A stretch of 64,000 nt of DNA, from contig NZ_ML137708.1 of assembly GCF_004023625.1 (NCBI RefSeq), positions 95,262 to 159,261 of the forward strand, in the 5' to 3' direction. This stretch comes from Streptomyces cavernae (GTDB taxonomy: Bacteria; Actinomycetota; Actinomycetes; Streptomycetales; Streptomycetaceae). Positions 8,376-16,760 of the stretch are shown here, in pieces (the first letter of the stretch is position 1; every line of letters begins with the position of its first letter). Made by a program: the position numbers and the translations under genes. The notes beneath the pieces were generated by a model. That model ran no database searches, was not told the DNA's origin, and saw nothing but the letters and a program-made list of their open reading frames with translations.

Positions 8376-8422
8376 CGCGCGGCTGCCGGCCACCCTCGGT
8401 GACCGGCAGCCGCGCGTCTTTT
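8376..8422. terminator. Rho-independent terminator between convergent genes
   Basis: A perfect 14-bp stem (CGCGCGGCTGCCGG at 8376-8389 and its complement at 8403-8416) with a 13-nt loop is followed by TCTTTT. It lies just after the WhiB-like gene and before the end of the convergent DUF6479 gene. Confidence 0.85.
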
Positions 8423-8502
8423 GGTTCGAGTCGTTCGCTTCGCTGGTGTCATTCGCTTTGTTCGTTCGGTTCGTGCAGTTCCCGGCGAAGACCGCGTCAC
8501 GG

Positions 8503-8880
8503 TCATGTCCTGCCCGCGCCGCCACTGCCGAACCCACCACTGGAGCCGGGGCTCCAGCGCGGCCTCTTCTGGTCGTCGCTGCGCCTGCTGCGCACATTGC
8601 CGAGACCATGGAGCTCATGCGGCGTGAGCCGCTCGCTCTCGTTCTGTGCCTTCGGCACCTCGTCGGGCTCGCGCATCTCACTCACCTCGAGGACCGGCCC
8701 GGACTCGGGCAGCCTGGGCTGCTCCTCCGGGCGTGGCGGAGCGGGTTCCCGGCGGCGGACCCTGATACCGAGACGGACGGCCCAGATCAGCCCGATGGTG
8801 ACGACGATCCCCGCCAGCAGCGGGAACACCCCACCGACGAGGCCCTCCGTCGCGGCCACTTCCAAGCTCTGTGCTGTCAT
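8503..8880 (-). CDS. DUF6479 family small membrane protein
   Basis: The ATG at 8880 gives a 125-residue protein starting MTAQSLEVAATEG, with one membrane span (VFPLLAGIVVTIGLIWAV, roughly residues 18-37) followed by a basic stop-transfer GIRVRRREPAPP and a cytoplasmic tail rich in Pro, Glu, Arg and, at the end, Gly/Ser (SPGSSGGFGSGG). This pattern matches the Streptomyces DUF6479 family, whose function is unknown. The frame is open 15 codons further upstream, but the match begins at this ATG. Confidence 0.78.
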   Translation of the reverse strand: MTAQSLEVAATEGLVGGVFPLLAGIVVTIGLIWAVRLGIRVRRREPAPPRPEEQPRLPESGPVLEVSEMREPDEVPKAQNESERLTPHELHGLGNVRSRRSDDQKRPRWSPGSSGGFGSGGAGRT

Positions 8881-9025
8881 GACGGCCGGGTACCCCCGGA
8901 CACCTGCACGAACCTCCGACTGCACGACAGATGCGCGGGTACCCGGTGGTCACACACCCGGAGGCCCCCGTGCCAGGCGCGCGGACGGTCAGCCGGGTGA
9001 CCCGTTCTACACGAGGAGGTAAGAC

Positions 9026-9145
9026 ATGTTCCGCGCCATCGCCGACGTGCTGCGGGCGATCGGAGGCACGCTGGCCGCCGTGGTGACGCTGCCGTTCAGG
9101 GCTCTCGCCCGGCTGTTCGGCGGGGCGTCCCGCTCGGCTCACTGA
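9026..9145 (+). CDS. 39-residue LPFRALARLFGG-type small peptide
   Basis: GAGGAGGTAAGAC precedes an ATG opening a 40-codon frame: MFRAIADVLRAIGG, then TLAAVVTLPFRALARLFGG and a short tail. The peptide is amphipathic to hydrophobic and basic, suggesting membrane association. I recall similar short unannotated proteins in many Streptomyces genomes. Its 3' end overlaps the end of the convergent FUSC gene by 50 nt. The strong ribosome binding site and absence of another gene at 8926-9095 support it. Function unknown. Confidence 0.6.
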   Translation: MFRAIADVLRAIGGTLAAVVTLPFRALARLFGGASRSAH

Positions 9146-10199
9146 CATCGACGAGGTCGTCCAGAAGCCGCTGTGCATCGGCCGTCAGCCCGCCCAGCGC
9201 GGGCGTCGGCCCGTGCCCGGCGGTCTCGAGTACCGAGGCGAGGCGCCGGTGGGCCGCGCGGACGTCGTCCAGCGCCCGCCGCCGCTCCGCCGCGGACTCC
9301 GCCCCGCACACCTCACCGGCCGCGCGCAGCAGCGAGGCGAGGATCTCCCGCACCGGGTCCTCCACGGAGGTCTCGACGAGCGGGCGCAGTGTCATCCTGA
9401 TGTGCTCGGTGAGCCGGTCCCAGGTGTAGTCCCAGTCCGGCGGGGGCTCCGGTGCCGAGCGGCGCAGTCGGCGTCCCGGGTTGAACCGGTAGCTCTCGTC
9501 CGACCAACTGCGCGCGGTCCGCATCTCCGTGACGTCTTCGGTCAGGCGCCATGCCCGGTCGTACCAGCCGCGCGTCCGGTCCTTGTCATACGGCTCCTCG
9601 ATGCCGTCGGCGACAGTGCGCAACAGATCAGCGCACTCCCTCGGCAGCCGCTCGCGCAGGTGCCGCAGATGCCGCGAGTGCACGGGCGGCAGGACCAGCG
9701 CGTTCACCCCGATCCCGATGACCGCGCCGAGCAGGGTCTCCAGCAGCCGGTGCACGATGTCAAAGCCCGTGTACGAGCCGTATGCGATGACGAAGAGGGC
9801 GGCCGTCGGCGCGTACATGCCCTGGCTGCCGAAGCGGGAGTAGTTGCCCAGCAGCACCGTGACCGGCAGGGCCAGCACCATCGCGGCCATGCTGTTGTGG
9901 GTCAGTGCGAAGGACCCGGCGGCCAGGAGGGTGCCCACGACGACCACGACGAACTGCTGCACGGCGTTGAGCAGTGATCGGTAGACGGTGCTCTGCACCA
10001 GGAACATCGCGGACCAGGGGGCCAGCAGGGCCATCGGCGCGTCCCACCACAGGCCGGCGAGTGCCCAGGCCAGCAGCGCGGCGGCTGCCGCCTTGAGGGA
10101 CTGTACTGCGGTGTCGCGCTCCGAGCCGCGCTCGGTGACGGCCCTGAAAACCGCGCGCCAGACGGCCGCGGCCTCCCAGGTCAGTGAGTGCCACGCGAT
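9096..10199 (-). CDS. FUSC / aromatic acid exporter family membrane protein
   Basis: The frame encodes several membrane spans in its first half (MALLAPWSAMFLVQSTVYRS, FVVVVVGTLLAAGSF, MAAMVLALPVTVLLGNYSRF, LETLLGAVIGIGVNALVLPP) and a helical cytoplasmic C-terminal half, as in FUSC/ArAE proteins that export aromatic acids or related organic anions. The first in-frame ATG is at 10034, but the preceding codons (SIAWHSLTWEAAAVWRAVFR, then a span ending LAGLWWDAP) are clearly part of the protein. No ATG, GTG or TTG lies in frame there. AAAGGAGAG sits six bases before an ATC at 10199, used here as the likely but unusual start. A sequencing frameshift near the true start is the alternative. Confidence 0.78.
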   Translation of the reverse strand: MAWHSLTWEAAAVWRAVFRAVTERGSERDTAVQSLKAAAAALLAWALAGLWWDAPMALLAPWSAMFLVQSTVYRSLLNAVQQFVVVVVGTLLAAGSFALTHNSMAAMVLALPVTVLLGNYSRFGSQGMYAPTAALFVIAYGSYTGFDIVHRLLETLLGAVIGIGVNALVLPPVHSRHLRHLRERLPRECADLLRTVADGIEEPYDKDRTRGWYDRAWRLTEDVTEMRTARSWSDESYRFNPGRRLRRSAPEPPPDWDYTWDRLTEHIRMTLRPLVETSVEDPVREILASLLRAAGEVCGAESAAERRRALDDVRAAHRRLASVLETAGHGPTPALGGLTADAQRLLDDLVDVSEPSGTPRRTAGREP

Positions 10200-10250
10200 G
10201 CTGTCTCTCCTTTCCGGCCTCTCGGTCGTTCCCCTTCCTCAGGGGTTCTT

Positions 10251-11123
10251 CTACGGCAGCGGGGTGCCCCCGGTCGCGTTCACGATCTCCGCTGTGATGT
10301 AGCTGGAGCGGGGCGAGGCCAGAAAGACGTACGCGGGTGCCATCTCGGCGGGCTGCGCGGGACGGCCGATGGGTGCCTGCTTGCCGAACTCGGCCGTGTC
10401 CGGCATCGTCGCCGGGATCAGCGGCGTCCAGACGGGTCCGGGCGCGACCGCGTTGACGCGGATGCCGTCACCGGCGACCATCTGCGCGAGCCCCTGGGTG
10501 AAGGTCACGATGGCGCCCTTGGTCGTGGCGTAGTCGAGCAGGTGCGGGCTGGGCTTGTAGGCCTGGACGGACGTGGAGTTGATGATGCAGCCGCCGCGCG
10601 GGATGTGCGGGAGCGCCATCTTGCACAGCCAGAACATGCCGTACAGGTTCGTGCGCATCACCCGGTCGAACTGATCGGTGGAGATGGCGCCGATGCCCTC
10701 GGGCTGGGACATCTGGTAGGCGGCGTTGTTGACGAGGACGTCGATCCGGCCGAGCTCCGCCACGGCGCGTTCCACCAGCCGGCGGCACTGTTCCTCCTCG
10801 CGGACGTCGCAGGACACTGCTACGGCCTTGCGGCCCGCGTCCTCGACCAGCCGGGCGGTCTCCTCGGCGTCCTTCACCTCCTCGGGGAGGTGGGTGAACA
10901 TCACGTCCGCTCCCTCCCGTGCGTAGGCGATGGAGACCGCCCGGCCGATGCCGGAGTCGCCACCGGTCAGCAGCACCTTGCGGTCCTGGAGTTCACCGCA
11001 GCCCCGGTAGGAGTCCTCCCCGTGATCGGGCGGCGGGTCCATGGGGCCGGTCCAGCCCGGGTGCTCCTGGTCCTGCTGCGGGAAATCGGGACGGGGGTGC
11101 TTCCGGGTCGGGTCGTCGGTCAT
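10251..11123 (-). CDS. SDR family oxidoreductase (stress-type, long N-terminus)
   Basis: A 290-residue short-chain dehydrogenase. After a polar N-terminal extension (MTDDPTRKHPRPDFPQQDQ to about residue 40) come LTGGDSGIGRAVSIAYAREG (NAD(P)-binding TGxxxGIG), NNAAYQ, an active-site Ser in IINSTSVQAY, and the YATTK catalytic Tyr-Lys. The C-terminal VNAVAPGPVWTPLIP is typical. The layout matches bacterial glucose-dehydrogenase-like general-stress SDRs that carry a P/D-rich start. The ATG at 11123 is chosen because the open frame beyond it is the shadow of the next gene. Substrate unknown. Confidence 0.87.
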   Translation of the reverse strand: MTDDPTRKHPRPDFPQQDQEHPGWTGPMDPPPDHGEDSYRGCGELQDRKVLLTGGDSGIGRAVSIAYAREGADVMFTHLPEEVKDAEETARLVEDAGRKAVAVSCDVREEEQCRRLVERAVAELGRIDVLVNNAAYQMSQPEGIGAISTDQFDRVMRTNLYGMFWLCKMALPHIPRGGCIINSTSVQAYKPSPHLLDYATTKGAIVTFTQGLAQMVAGDGIRVNAVAPGPVWTPLIPATMPDTAEFGKQAPIGRPAQPAEMAPAYVFLASPRSSYITAEIVNATGGTPLP

Positions 11124-11155
11124 GAGGATTCCTTCCTGGTCGTCGGCCGATGGGC

Positions 11156-12160
11156 TCAGCGGCCGGGTTCTACGGTCAGCGGGATCCGCAGCGCGCTCTC
11201 CCCGCGCCGCCATGCCCCCAGCAGGCGCGCGCCGAGCCGGTCCTCGAGGAACACAGTGGCGCCGACGCCGAAGGCGATGTCGGGTTCGAGGTCGGGTTCG
11301 TCGGCCAGCAGACCGCCGATCACCTCCCGGCGTACGACCTGTTCGTGCACGGCGTCGGCCTCGACGTGCTCGTCGTAGAACCGCTGGGCGGCCGGTCCGG
11401 CGCCGGCCCGGCGCAGTGCGGCGGCCAGCCGCCGGGAACCGGGCGAGGAGGTCACCTCGACGGCGGCGAAGTGCCCGACCAGCGCCCCGCGCAGGGCGCG
11501 GTGCAGGCCGAGCAGGGACATGAGGTTGACGGTGGCGAGCGCCTCGGCGGGGGATGCGTCGAGGTAACGGCCGTAGTCCGTGCGCAGTCCTAGGTCCCGC
11601 ATCAGATCGGCGTAGAGGCGGGCGTGGATCTCGTCCGGACGGCCGGCGCCGAACTCGTCGTACTCGATCGCCACCATGGCGGCCTTGGCGCGGCCGCGGA
11701 GCCGCGGGATGACCCAGGCATGCGGATCCGCCTCCTTGAGGTGGTACAGCGAGCGCAGGGCCGCGTACTCCTCGAGCTGCCACCGTTCGCCGTCGCGCTG
11801 AAGGAAGTGGCTGACGCTGCTCCCGTCATGGCCCACGGGTTCGAGCAGCAGCGGCTCCAGTGCTTCCTCGGCGCCGCGTCGGGGGGGTACGTCGGTGCGC
11901 AGGGCCTCGGTGAAGCGGAGTTCCAGGGCGCGTCGGAGGGCGAGCAGCCCGGTGTCCCACTCGCGTTCGTCGGCCACGCCGGCGAACCCGTGGTAGTGCA
12001 GCTCGTACAGGACGTACAGGGCGAGCTGGAGATCGTCGCCATACGGGTCGGCCTCCCGCGTCTGCTGCGCGAGGGACGGTACGGACGCGCCGCAGTGCAG
12101 TGCGAAGACCACGGCGTCGGACAGCTCGCCGCGGGGCGTGGGCAGGGCGGGTGCGGTCAC
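11156..12160 (-). CDS. Iron-containing redox enzyme family protein (haem-oxygenase-like fold)
   Basis: The 334-residue product begins MTAPALPTPRGELSDAVV. It is largely alpha-helical with YVLYELHYHGFAGV early and, later, EYDEFGAGRPDEIHARLY and FYDEHVEADAVHE, which supply the paired E/H/D residues expected of the haem-oxygenase-like di-iron fold. Such proteins bind iron for oxidative chemistry. The GTG at 12160 overlaps the TGA of the CDGSH gene by 4 nt, so it is translationally coupled to it. The coupling of a putative iron enzyme with a [2Fe-2S] protein suggests one redox unit. Substrate unknown. Confidence 0.78.
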   Translation of the reverse strand: MTAPALPTPRGELSDAVVFALHCGASVPSLAQQTREADPYGDDLQLALYVLYELHYHGFAGVADEREWDTGLLALRRALELRFTEALRTDVPPRRGAEEALEPLLLEPVGHDGSSVSHFLQRDGERWQLEEYAALRSLYHLKEADPHAWVIPRLRGRAKAAMVAIEYDEFGAGRPDEIHARLYADLMRDLGLRTDYGRYLDASPAEALATVNLMSLLGLHRALRGALVGHFAAVEVTSSPGSRRLAAALRRAGAGPAAQRFYDEHVEADAVHEQVVRREVIGGLLADEPDLEPDIAFGVGATVFLEDRLGARLLGAWRRGESALRIPLTVEPGR

Positions 12161-12393
12161 GGCGTGTCGCCCTCCTCCCCGGTCTCTTCCTTCACCCGGC
12201 GGCGGTGGCTGGTGTCGCACCACGGGTGGATCCGGCTGCGACGGCAGGTGCAGATGGCGACCTGGAAGCGCCGCGAGGTGACGACAGTGCCGTCCTCGCG
12301 GACGATCTCCACCGGGCCCTCCACGAGCAGGGGGCCGTCCCGGTCGACGGTGACGCGGGGGACGCGGCGCGGGCTCTCAGGGGCGTTCGGCAC
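12157..12393 (-). CDS. CDGSH-type [2Fe-2S] protein
   Basis: A 78-residue protein with CTCRRSRIHPWCDTSH, giving the three Cys and one His that bind a labile 2Fe-2S cluster in mitoNEET-like CDGSH proteins. It is small, soluble and has one motif. It overlaps the methyltransferase gene upstream by 17 nt and the iron-redox-enzyme gene downstream by 4 nt, so the three are one tightly packed operon. It probably donates or accepts electrons for the downstream enzyme; that is inference from context. Confidence 0.87.
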   Translation of the reverse strand: MPNAPESPRRVPRVTVDRDGPLLVEGPVEIVREDGTVVTSRRFQVAICTCRRSRIHPWCDTSHRRRVKEETGEEGDTP

Positions 12394-13042
12394 GGATGAC
12401 CACCAGCTCTTCCCGGTTCTCGTCGGTCAGCAGGCCCCGGCGGCGCAGCCACGGACGGCGGGCGCGGAGCACCGGGCCGAAGGGGATGGACGCACGGTCG
12501 GCGACCACGGGCTCGAGACCGGCCGCCTCCAGTCGGGCCAGGGTGGGCCGGACGCCGCACAGCGCCGAGTGGACGATCAGCAGGACCCCGCCGGGCCGCA
12601 GCGCGCCCGGCGCCGCGTCACAGATGCGGTCGACGAACACCCGGCCGTCGGGTCCCGCCTCCCAGGCACGGGCCGCGCCCCGACTCGGCAGCCGCTCCCC
12701 CGGCGAGGGCACGTACGGCGGGTTGCTCACCACGAGGTCGTAGGACCTGCCCGGGACCGCGGACAGCAGGTCGCCGCGGCGCACGGTGACCCGTCGCCCG
12801 TACCGCAGCGCGTTCAGCCGGGTGGCGAGCACGGCGCTGCGGGCGATGTCGACGGCCGTCACCCGTGCGCCCAGCCGTGCGGCCTGGACGGCCAGTGCGC
12901 CGCTTCCGGTGCCGAGGTCCAGTACCTCGGTTTCCGGCCCTATGTCCTCACGGCGCAGAGCGCGGGTCAGCAGGTCGGTGTCCTGCTGGGGCGCGTAGAC
13001 GCCCGGCGGTCTGAGGAGGAAGGAACCGGTGGGCGTTCCCAT
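12377..13042 (-). CDS. HemK-like class I SAM-dependent methyltransferase
   Basis: A 221-residue protein with the SAM-binding LDLGTGSGALAVQAARLGA, an acidic strand-2 end AVDIARSAV, and the amide-binding NPPY motif in DLVVSNPPYVPSPGE, as in HemK/PrmC glutamine or N6-adenine methyltransferases. It lacks PrmC's N-terminal helical domain and is shorter than PrmC (about 280 residues), so it is more likely a specialised methyltransferase than the peptide-release-factor enzyme. First gene of the methyltransferase / CDGSH / iron-enzyme operon. Confidence 0.85.
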   Translation of the reverse strand: MGTPTGSFLLRPPGVYAPQQDTDLLTRALRREDIGPETEVLDLGTGSGALAVQAARLGARVTAVDIARSAVLATRLNALRYGRRVTVRRGDLLSAVPGRSYDLVVSNPPYVPSPGERLPSRGAARAWEAGPDGRVFVDRICDAAPGALRPGGVLLIVHSALCGVRPTLARLEAAGLEPVVADRASIPFGPVLRARRPWLRRRGLLTDENREELVVIRAERP

Positions 13043-13155
13043 GGAGGCACTCCTGACGCACGTCGAAGGTCACGAATCGAATGTCATGACATGTCACTGT
13101 TTTCAATGGCGTTGACGTGAGTAACCAGAAGGCCGTGCTCCACACGCCGGGCCCG

Positions 13156-13202
13156 TCACCCGATCACCCGACCACCCGACCACCCGACCACCCGACCACC
13201 CG
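13156..13202. repeat. Short tandem repeat (8-bp unit CACCCGAC)
   Basis: Five to six near-perfect copies of CACCCGAC, with one CGATCACC variant at the left end, lie in the space downstream of the decarboxylase gene. It is probably a replication-slippage repeat. Confidence 0.75.
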
Positions 13203-13234
13203 GACGATCCGCGCGGGACCTTCCGGGCCCGCGG

Positions 13235-14707
13235 TCATTCCCGCACGACTCTGATCCTTTCGAGGTCCGGATCGGTGGCGTCGGGCACGTTCATCCCGGC
13301 CGCGACGCCCGTGCGCAGATAGCGCACGACGGGCTCGGTGAGACGTTCGCCGGGCAGCGCCACCGGGATGCCCGGTGGGTACGGCGTCAGCATCTCCGCC
13401 GCGACCCGGCCGACGACCTCCTCGGCCGGCACGTCCTCGACCGGCCCGAAGAACGCGTCGCGCGGCAGATGGACCTGCTCCAGGCGGATCTCGCCGGCCG
13501 ACGGCACGTCCACCTCCGGCGCCTGGCGCAGCCCGGGAGCGGCCTGCACCAGGGCCCGCAGCGCGGCCAGGAGTTCGCCCGTGGTCTCCCGGTCGTCGGC
13601 ATGGGTGAGCTGGGTGCCGATGCGGCGGTGGTCGGCCAGGTGGACGTCCACGTCGTGGTGCTCGCGCAGCCAGTCCGCGGCCCGGTACCCGGTGGTGCCC
13701 AGGCCGCTGAGGTCGATGACGACGGGCAGCGGGTCGAAGTCGTCGGCGAGCCCGGGGCCGCAGAAGTCGTCGCGGTCGTTCACCCGCAGCCCCGTGAGCT
13801 CCTCGATCCGCGCCCGTACGCCGACCGCCAGCTCCAGGGCCGCACCCATCAGGTTCTTGCCGTTCAGGGCCATCTGCCGGCGCCAGCCGTCGAGGCCGGC
13901 GTAGATGAGGACGGACGGGCTGGTGGTGCCCAGCAGGTCCGCTCGCAGTTTGAGCCGGCCCGGGTCGATCAGCTCGCCCTGGAGGTGGAAGACGGAGCCC
14001 TGTTCCAGTCCGCTGCCCATCTTGTGGATGCTGGTCACGCACAGGTCGGCGCCCGCGTCCATCGCCCAGGACGGCAGATCCGGGTGGAAGGGCAGGTGCG
14101 CGCCCCAGGCCTCGTCCACGATCAGCGGCCGGGAGCGACGGTGGCAGACGTCCGCGATGCCGCGCAGATCTGCGCAGCCGCCGTAGGGGGTGGGGCTGGT
14201 GACCAGGGCGCCCCGGGCGTCCGGGTGCGCGGCGAAGGCCCGGTCGAAATCGGCCGCGGACGGCGGGTGCGCGAGATGGCGCTCGGCGTCCCAGCGGGGC
14301 TCCACCCACACGGGCCGGATCCCGGACAGGATCAGCCCGGAGACGACGGACTTGTGGGCGTCCCGCCCGATCAGCAGTTCCTCGTGCGGGCCCGCCGTGG
14401 CGAGCATCGCCGCCTTCACCGACAGGGAGCTGCCGCAGGTCGAGAAGAAGGTGTGCTCGGCGTGCACGGCGTCCGCCATCAACCGCTCGGCGCGTTCCAG
14501 CACGCGGCCCCGGGTGCGCCGGTCGTCCAGGGCTCCCGAGGCCAGCACGTCGCCGAGGAAGACGGCGTCCCCGAGTACTTCCCGTACCGCCGGGTCGGCG
14601 CCCCGCACCTGTTTGTGGCCGGGTGGTGAGAAGTCGAGACGGCACCTCTCACGGTGTTCGACGAGGGCTTCGAGGACCGGCGCTCGAGTGTGATCGACGG
14701 CAGGCAT
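13235..14707 (-). CDS. Orn/Lys/Arg decarboxylase-like PLP enzyme (fold type I)
   Basis: A 490-residue protein. SPPGHKQVRG near the start, FFSTCGSSLSVKAAML, RDAHKSV, VDEAWGAHL (Asp/His near PLP) and the Schiff-base lysine in VTSIHKMGSGLEQGSVFH match the prokaryotic ornithine/lysine/arginine decarboxylase major domain. The C-terminal region (LTPYPPGIPVALPGE) is also characteristic. It would make a polyamine or diamine from a basic amino acid. The ATG at 14707 is preferred over a TTG at 14740 because an AGGTGGG lies about 11 nt before it. Divergent from the Ppx/GppA gene across an 83-bp promoter region. Confidence 0.88.
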   Translation of the reverse strand: MPAVDHTRAPVLEALVEHRERCRLDFSPPGHKQVRGADPAVREVLGDAVFLGDVLASGALDDRRTRGRVLERAERLMADAVHAEHTFFSTCGSSLSVKAAMLATAGPHEELLIGRDAHKSVVSGLILSGIRPVWVEPRWDAERHLAHPPSAADFDRAFAAHPDARGALVTSPTPYGGCADLRGIADVCHRRSRPLIVDEAWGAHLPFHPDLPSWAMDAGADLCVTSIHKMGSGLEQGSVFHLQGELIDPGRLKLRADLLGTTSPSVLIYAGLDGWRRQMALNGKNLMGAALELAVGVRARIEELTGLRVNDRDDFCGPGLADDFDPLPVVIDLSGLGTTGYRAADWLREHHDVDVHLADHRRIGTQLTHADDRETTGELLAALRALVQAAPGLRQAPEVDVPSAGEIRLEQVHLPRDAFFGPVEDVPAEEVVGRVAAEMLTPYPPGIPVALPGERLTEPVVRYLRTGVAAGMNVPDATDPDLERIRVVRE

Positions 14708-14790
14708 GGCCGACGGGTTCCCACCTCTCACCTCAGCCAATCCGGGGACTGCTTCGAGTGGCGGAGGTCCTACGGGGTACTCCCGCCCGC

Positions 14791-15804
14791 ATGCGAATGA
14801 GCGTGGTGGATGTGGGTTCGAACACGGTCCGGCTGGTGGTGGCGGACGCCGAGGGGGGCGTCCCGCTGCCGGTGCACACGGCCAAGTGGAAGCTGCGCCT
14901 GTCCGAACACGTGGAGTCCGGGGGGCGGATTCCCGACGAAGCGGTACGACAACTGGTCGGGGCGGTCGCGGCGGCGGGTGAGACGGCGCAGAAGTGGGGG
15001 GCGGGCGGGCCGCTCGCCTTCGCGACGGCGGTGGTGCGCAACGCGCCCAACCGACTGGACGTCCTGCGCACCGTCCATACGGAAACCGGGGTACGGCTGT
15101 GCACGCTCCCGGGGGAGGTGGAAGCAGAGCTGACGTTCTTGGGGGCGCGCCGTTGGATGGGCTGGCGCGCCGGGCCGCTCTCTTTGTTCGACATCGGCGG
15201 CGGTTCGCTGGAGGTGGCCTTCGGACGCGGCCGGCTGCCGGACTTCGTGGCCTCGCTGCCGCTCGGTGCGGGTCGGCTGACCCGGGAGTTCTTCGCCGAC
15301 GGGGACCCGCCGTCGGAGGAGGACATCAAGGCGTTACGCCGCAAGGTCCGGCATCAGCTGCGGGACGTGGCCGCGCGGATCCGCTGGGAGTCACCGCGCA
15401 CGACGGTGGCGACCTCGCGGACCTTCCAGCAGTTGGCGCGGTTGTGCGGGGCGGCGCCCGGTCGGCAGGGGCCGTTCGCGACTCGCTATCTGCACCGCCG
15501 TGACCTGCGTGCATGTCTCGACCGGCTGGCCTCGCTGCCTGCCGAGGAGCGTTGTGTCCTGCCCGGCATCTCGGCCCCGCGGGCCGGCCAGAGTCTGGCC
15601 GGGGCGATCGTGGGGCACACCACCATGAAGCTGACGGGGACGAAGAGGGTCGCCATCTGCCCGTGGGCCATCCGGGAGGGTGTGCTGCTGCGGCACATCG
15701 AGGACGGCGCGGACTGGTGGGCGGAGATCGCCGAGCGCGGCACGGAGGGTTCCCACCCCCCGGCTCGGGCGGTGCCGCTGCGGGTCGCCACGCAGTCGAA
15801 CTGA
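14791..15804 (+). CDS. Ppx/GppA family phosphatase
   Basis: A 337-residue protein with MSVVDVGSNTVRLVV (phosphate-1 loop) and FDIGGGSLEVAFG (second nucleotide loop), the two signatures of the exopolyphosphatase / pppGpp phosphohydrolase branch of the ASKHA superfamily. Members trim polyphosphate or convert pppGpp to ppGpp. The length fits the short actinobacterial type without the C-terminal HD domain. The ATG at 14791 places the first signature at the N-terminus; upstream codons in the frame are not protein-like. Confidence 0.87.
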   Translation: MRMSVVDVGSNTVRLVVADAEGGVPLPVHTAKWKLRLSEHVESGGRIPDEAVRQLVGAVAAAGETAQKWGAGGPLAFATAVVRNAPNRLDVLRTVHTETGVRLCTLPGEVEAELTFLGARRWMGWRAGPLSLFDIGGGSLEVAFGRGRLPDFVASLPLGAGRLTREFFADGDPPSEEDIKALRRKVRHQLRDVAARIRWESPRTTVATSRTFQQLARLCGAAPGRQGPFATRYLHRRDLRACLDRLASLPAEERCVLPGISAPRAGQSLAGAIVGHTTMKLTGTKRVAICPWAIREGVLLRHIEDGADWWAEIAERGTEGSHPPARAVPLRVATQSN

Positions 15805-16241
15805 ACGGTGCGCGTACAGCCGCCAGTGCGCCCGTCCGCGTACGGCCGCGCGCGTGCGGATCGAGGCGGACGGGGAAGAGGCCGGTCGGGACGACTGATC
15901 TCACCGGCCTTCTTCCGCGCCGCGGGCCCCCTCCGCAGCAACCGGCCTGGTCCGGCGGCCATCGTCCGGGACCGGCGGCCACGCGGGGGTCGCGCGGCCA
16001 ACGGCCGGGGGGGCGCGGCCATGGAGCCCCGCGCCCACTGGGACCAGCAGGCGGGCCCGTGACCACCGACCGGGGCCCCACAGCCCCATCGACCCGGGCC
16101 ACGGGCCATCGACCCGGTCGCGCGACCATGGAGCCCCGCGCCCACGACTGGGACCAGCAGCCCCGACCACCGGCCGGGGCCATCGGCCGTCGACCGGGGC
16201 CATCGGCCATCGGCCACGTAACCCAGGCGGCGTTACCGGCG
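15805..16241. repeat. Non-coding region with degenerate GC-rich repeats
   Basis: No gene is visible. The segment has diverged repeats: ATGGAGCCCCGCGCCCAC followed by TGGGACCAGCAG occurs at about 16021-16050 and again at about 16129-16162 (the second with an extra GAC), and CGACCGGGGCCATCGGCC-like units recur at 16060-16215. Phrases such as GCCATCGGCC and GACCCGG recur in both orientations, so the region can fold extensively. It separates convergent genes. Confidence 0.6.
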
Positions 16242-16598
16242 CTACCGGCGTTGCTCCAGCCGCAGCACGATCTCGACCTCCTGGTCGCCGGAGGCCGAGC
16301 CCAGTTCATGCACCGTGAAGGTGTCCTCCAGGACGTGTTCCAGACGGCGTACGGCCAGCGGGGTGCCCTGCAGGTCCGCGAGGACGGGGCCGGTCAGGGA
16401 GACACGGACGTCCGGTGCGGGCGGGCGGACCGCGTCGGTGTCGAAGGTGCCGAGCCACGCGGTGGAACCGGTGGGTGGTACGTCTCCGTCGTCGCGGTCC
16501 GAGGCGAAGAGCCTGCGCAGAACTGCGAAGAGGCGCCCGGCGTCCGTGGCGGAGCAGTCGCTGACCACCACCTGGACGTGCGACGGTTGCGCGTTCAC
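16242..16598 (-). CDS. Conserved hypothetical protein beside hemerythrin
   Basis: The GTG at 16598 has GAGAGGAA six bases upstream and opens a 118-residue frame: VNAQPSHVQVVVSDCSATD, then a helix AGRLFAVLRRLFASD, a strand-rich middle (TAWLGTFDTDAV, VSLTGPVLADLQGTP) and a C-terminal ASGDQEVEIVLRLEQ. The alternation of a first strand with CSATDA and later VRRLEHVLEDTF suggests a small alpha/beta domain. I recall Streptomyces hypotheticals of this kind but no function. It is divergent from the hemerythrin gene across about 160 bp. Confidence 0.6.
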   Translation of the reverse strand: MNAQPSHVQVVVSDCSATDAGRLFAVLRRLFASDRDDGDVPPTGSTAWLGTFDTDAVRPPAPDVRVSLTGPVLADLQGTPLAVRRLEHVLEDTFTVHELGSASGDQEVEIVLRLEQRR

Positions 16599-16760
16599 GG
16601 CGATTCCTCTCCCTCGGGGTTCTCTTCGCTCGCGGGTACCCGTCAGCCGCCGGTGAAACGGGATCCCACCTGCGCCGTTAGCCCCGACGGCCCAAGGGAA
16701 CCCGGTCGTCGCCGACCGGAGGGTCCGGCCGACGACGACACAGCGGAAGGTGATGTGATC

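Noticed and set aside
10251..11783. 510-residue frame including the SDR protein
   Set aside because: The upstream part is the antisense or frame shadow of the iron-enzyme gene; the SDR starts at 11123.
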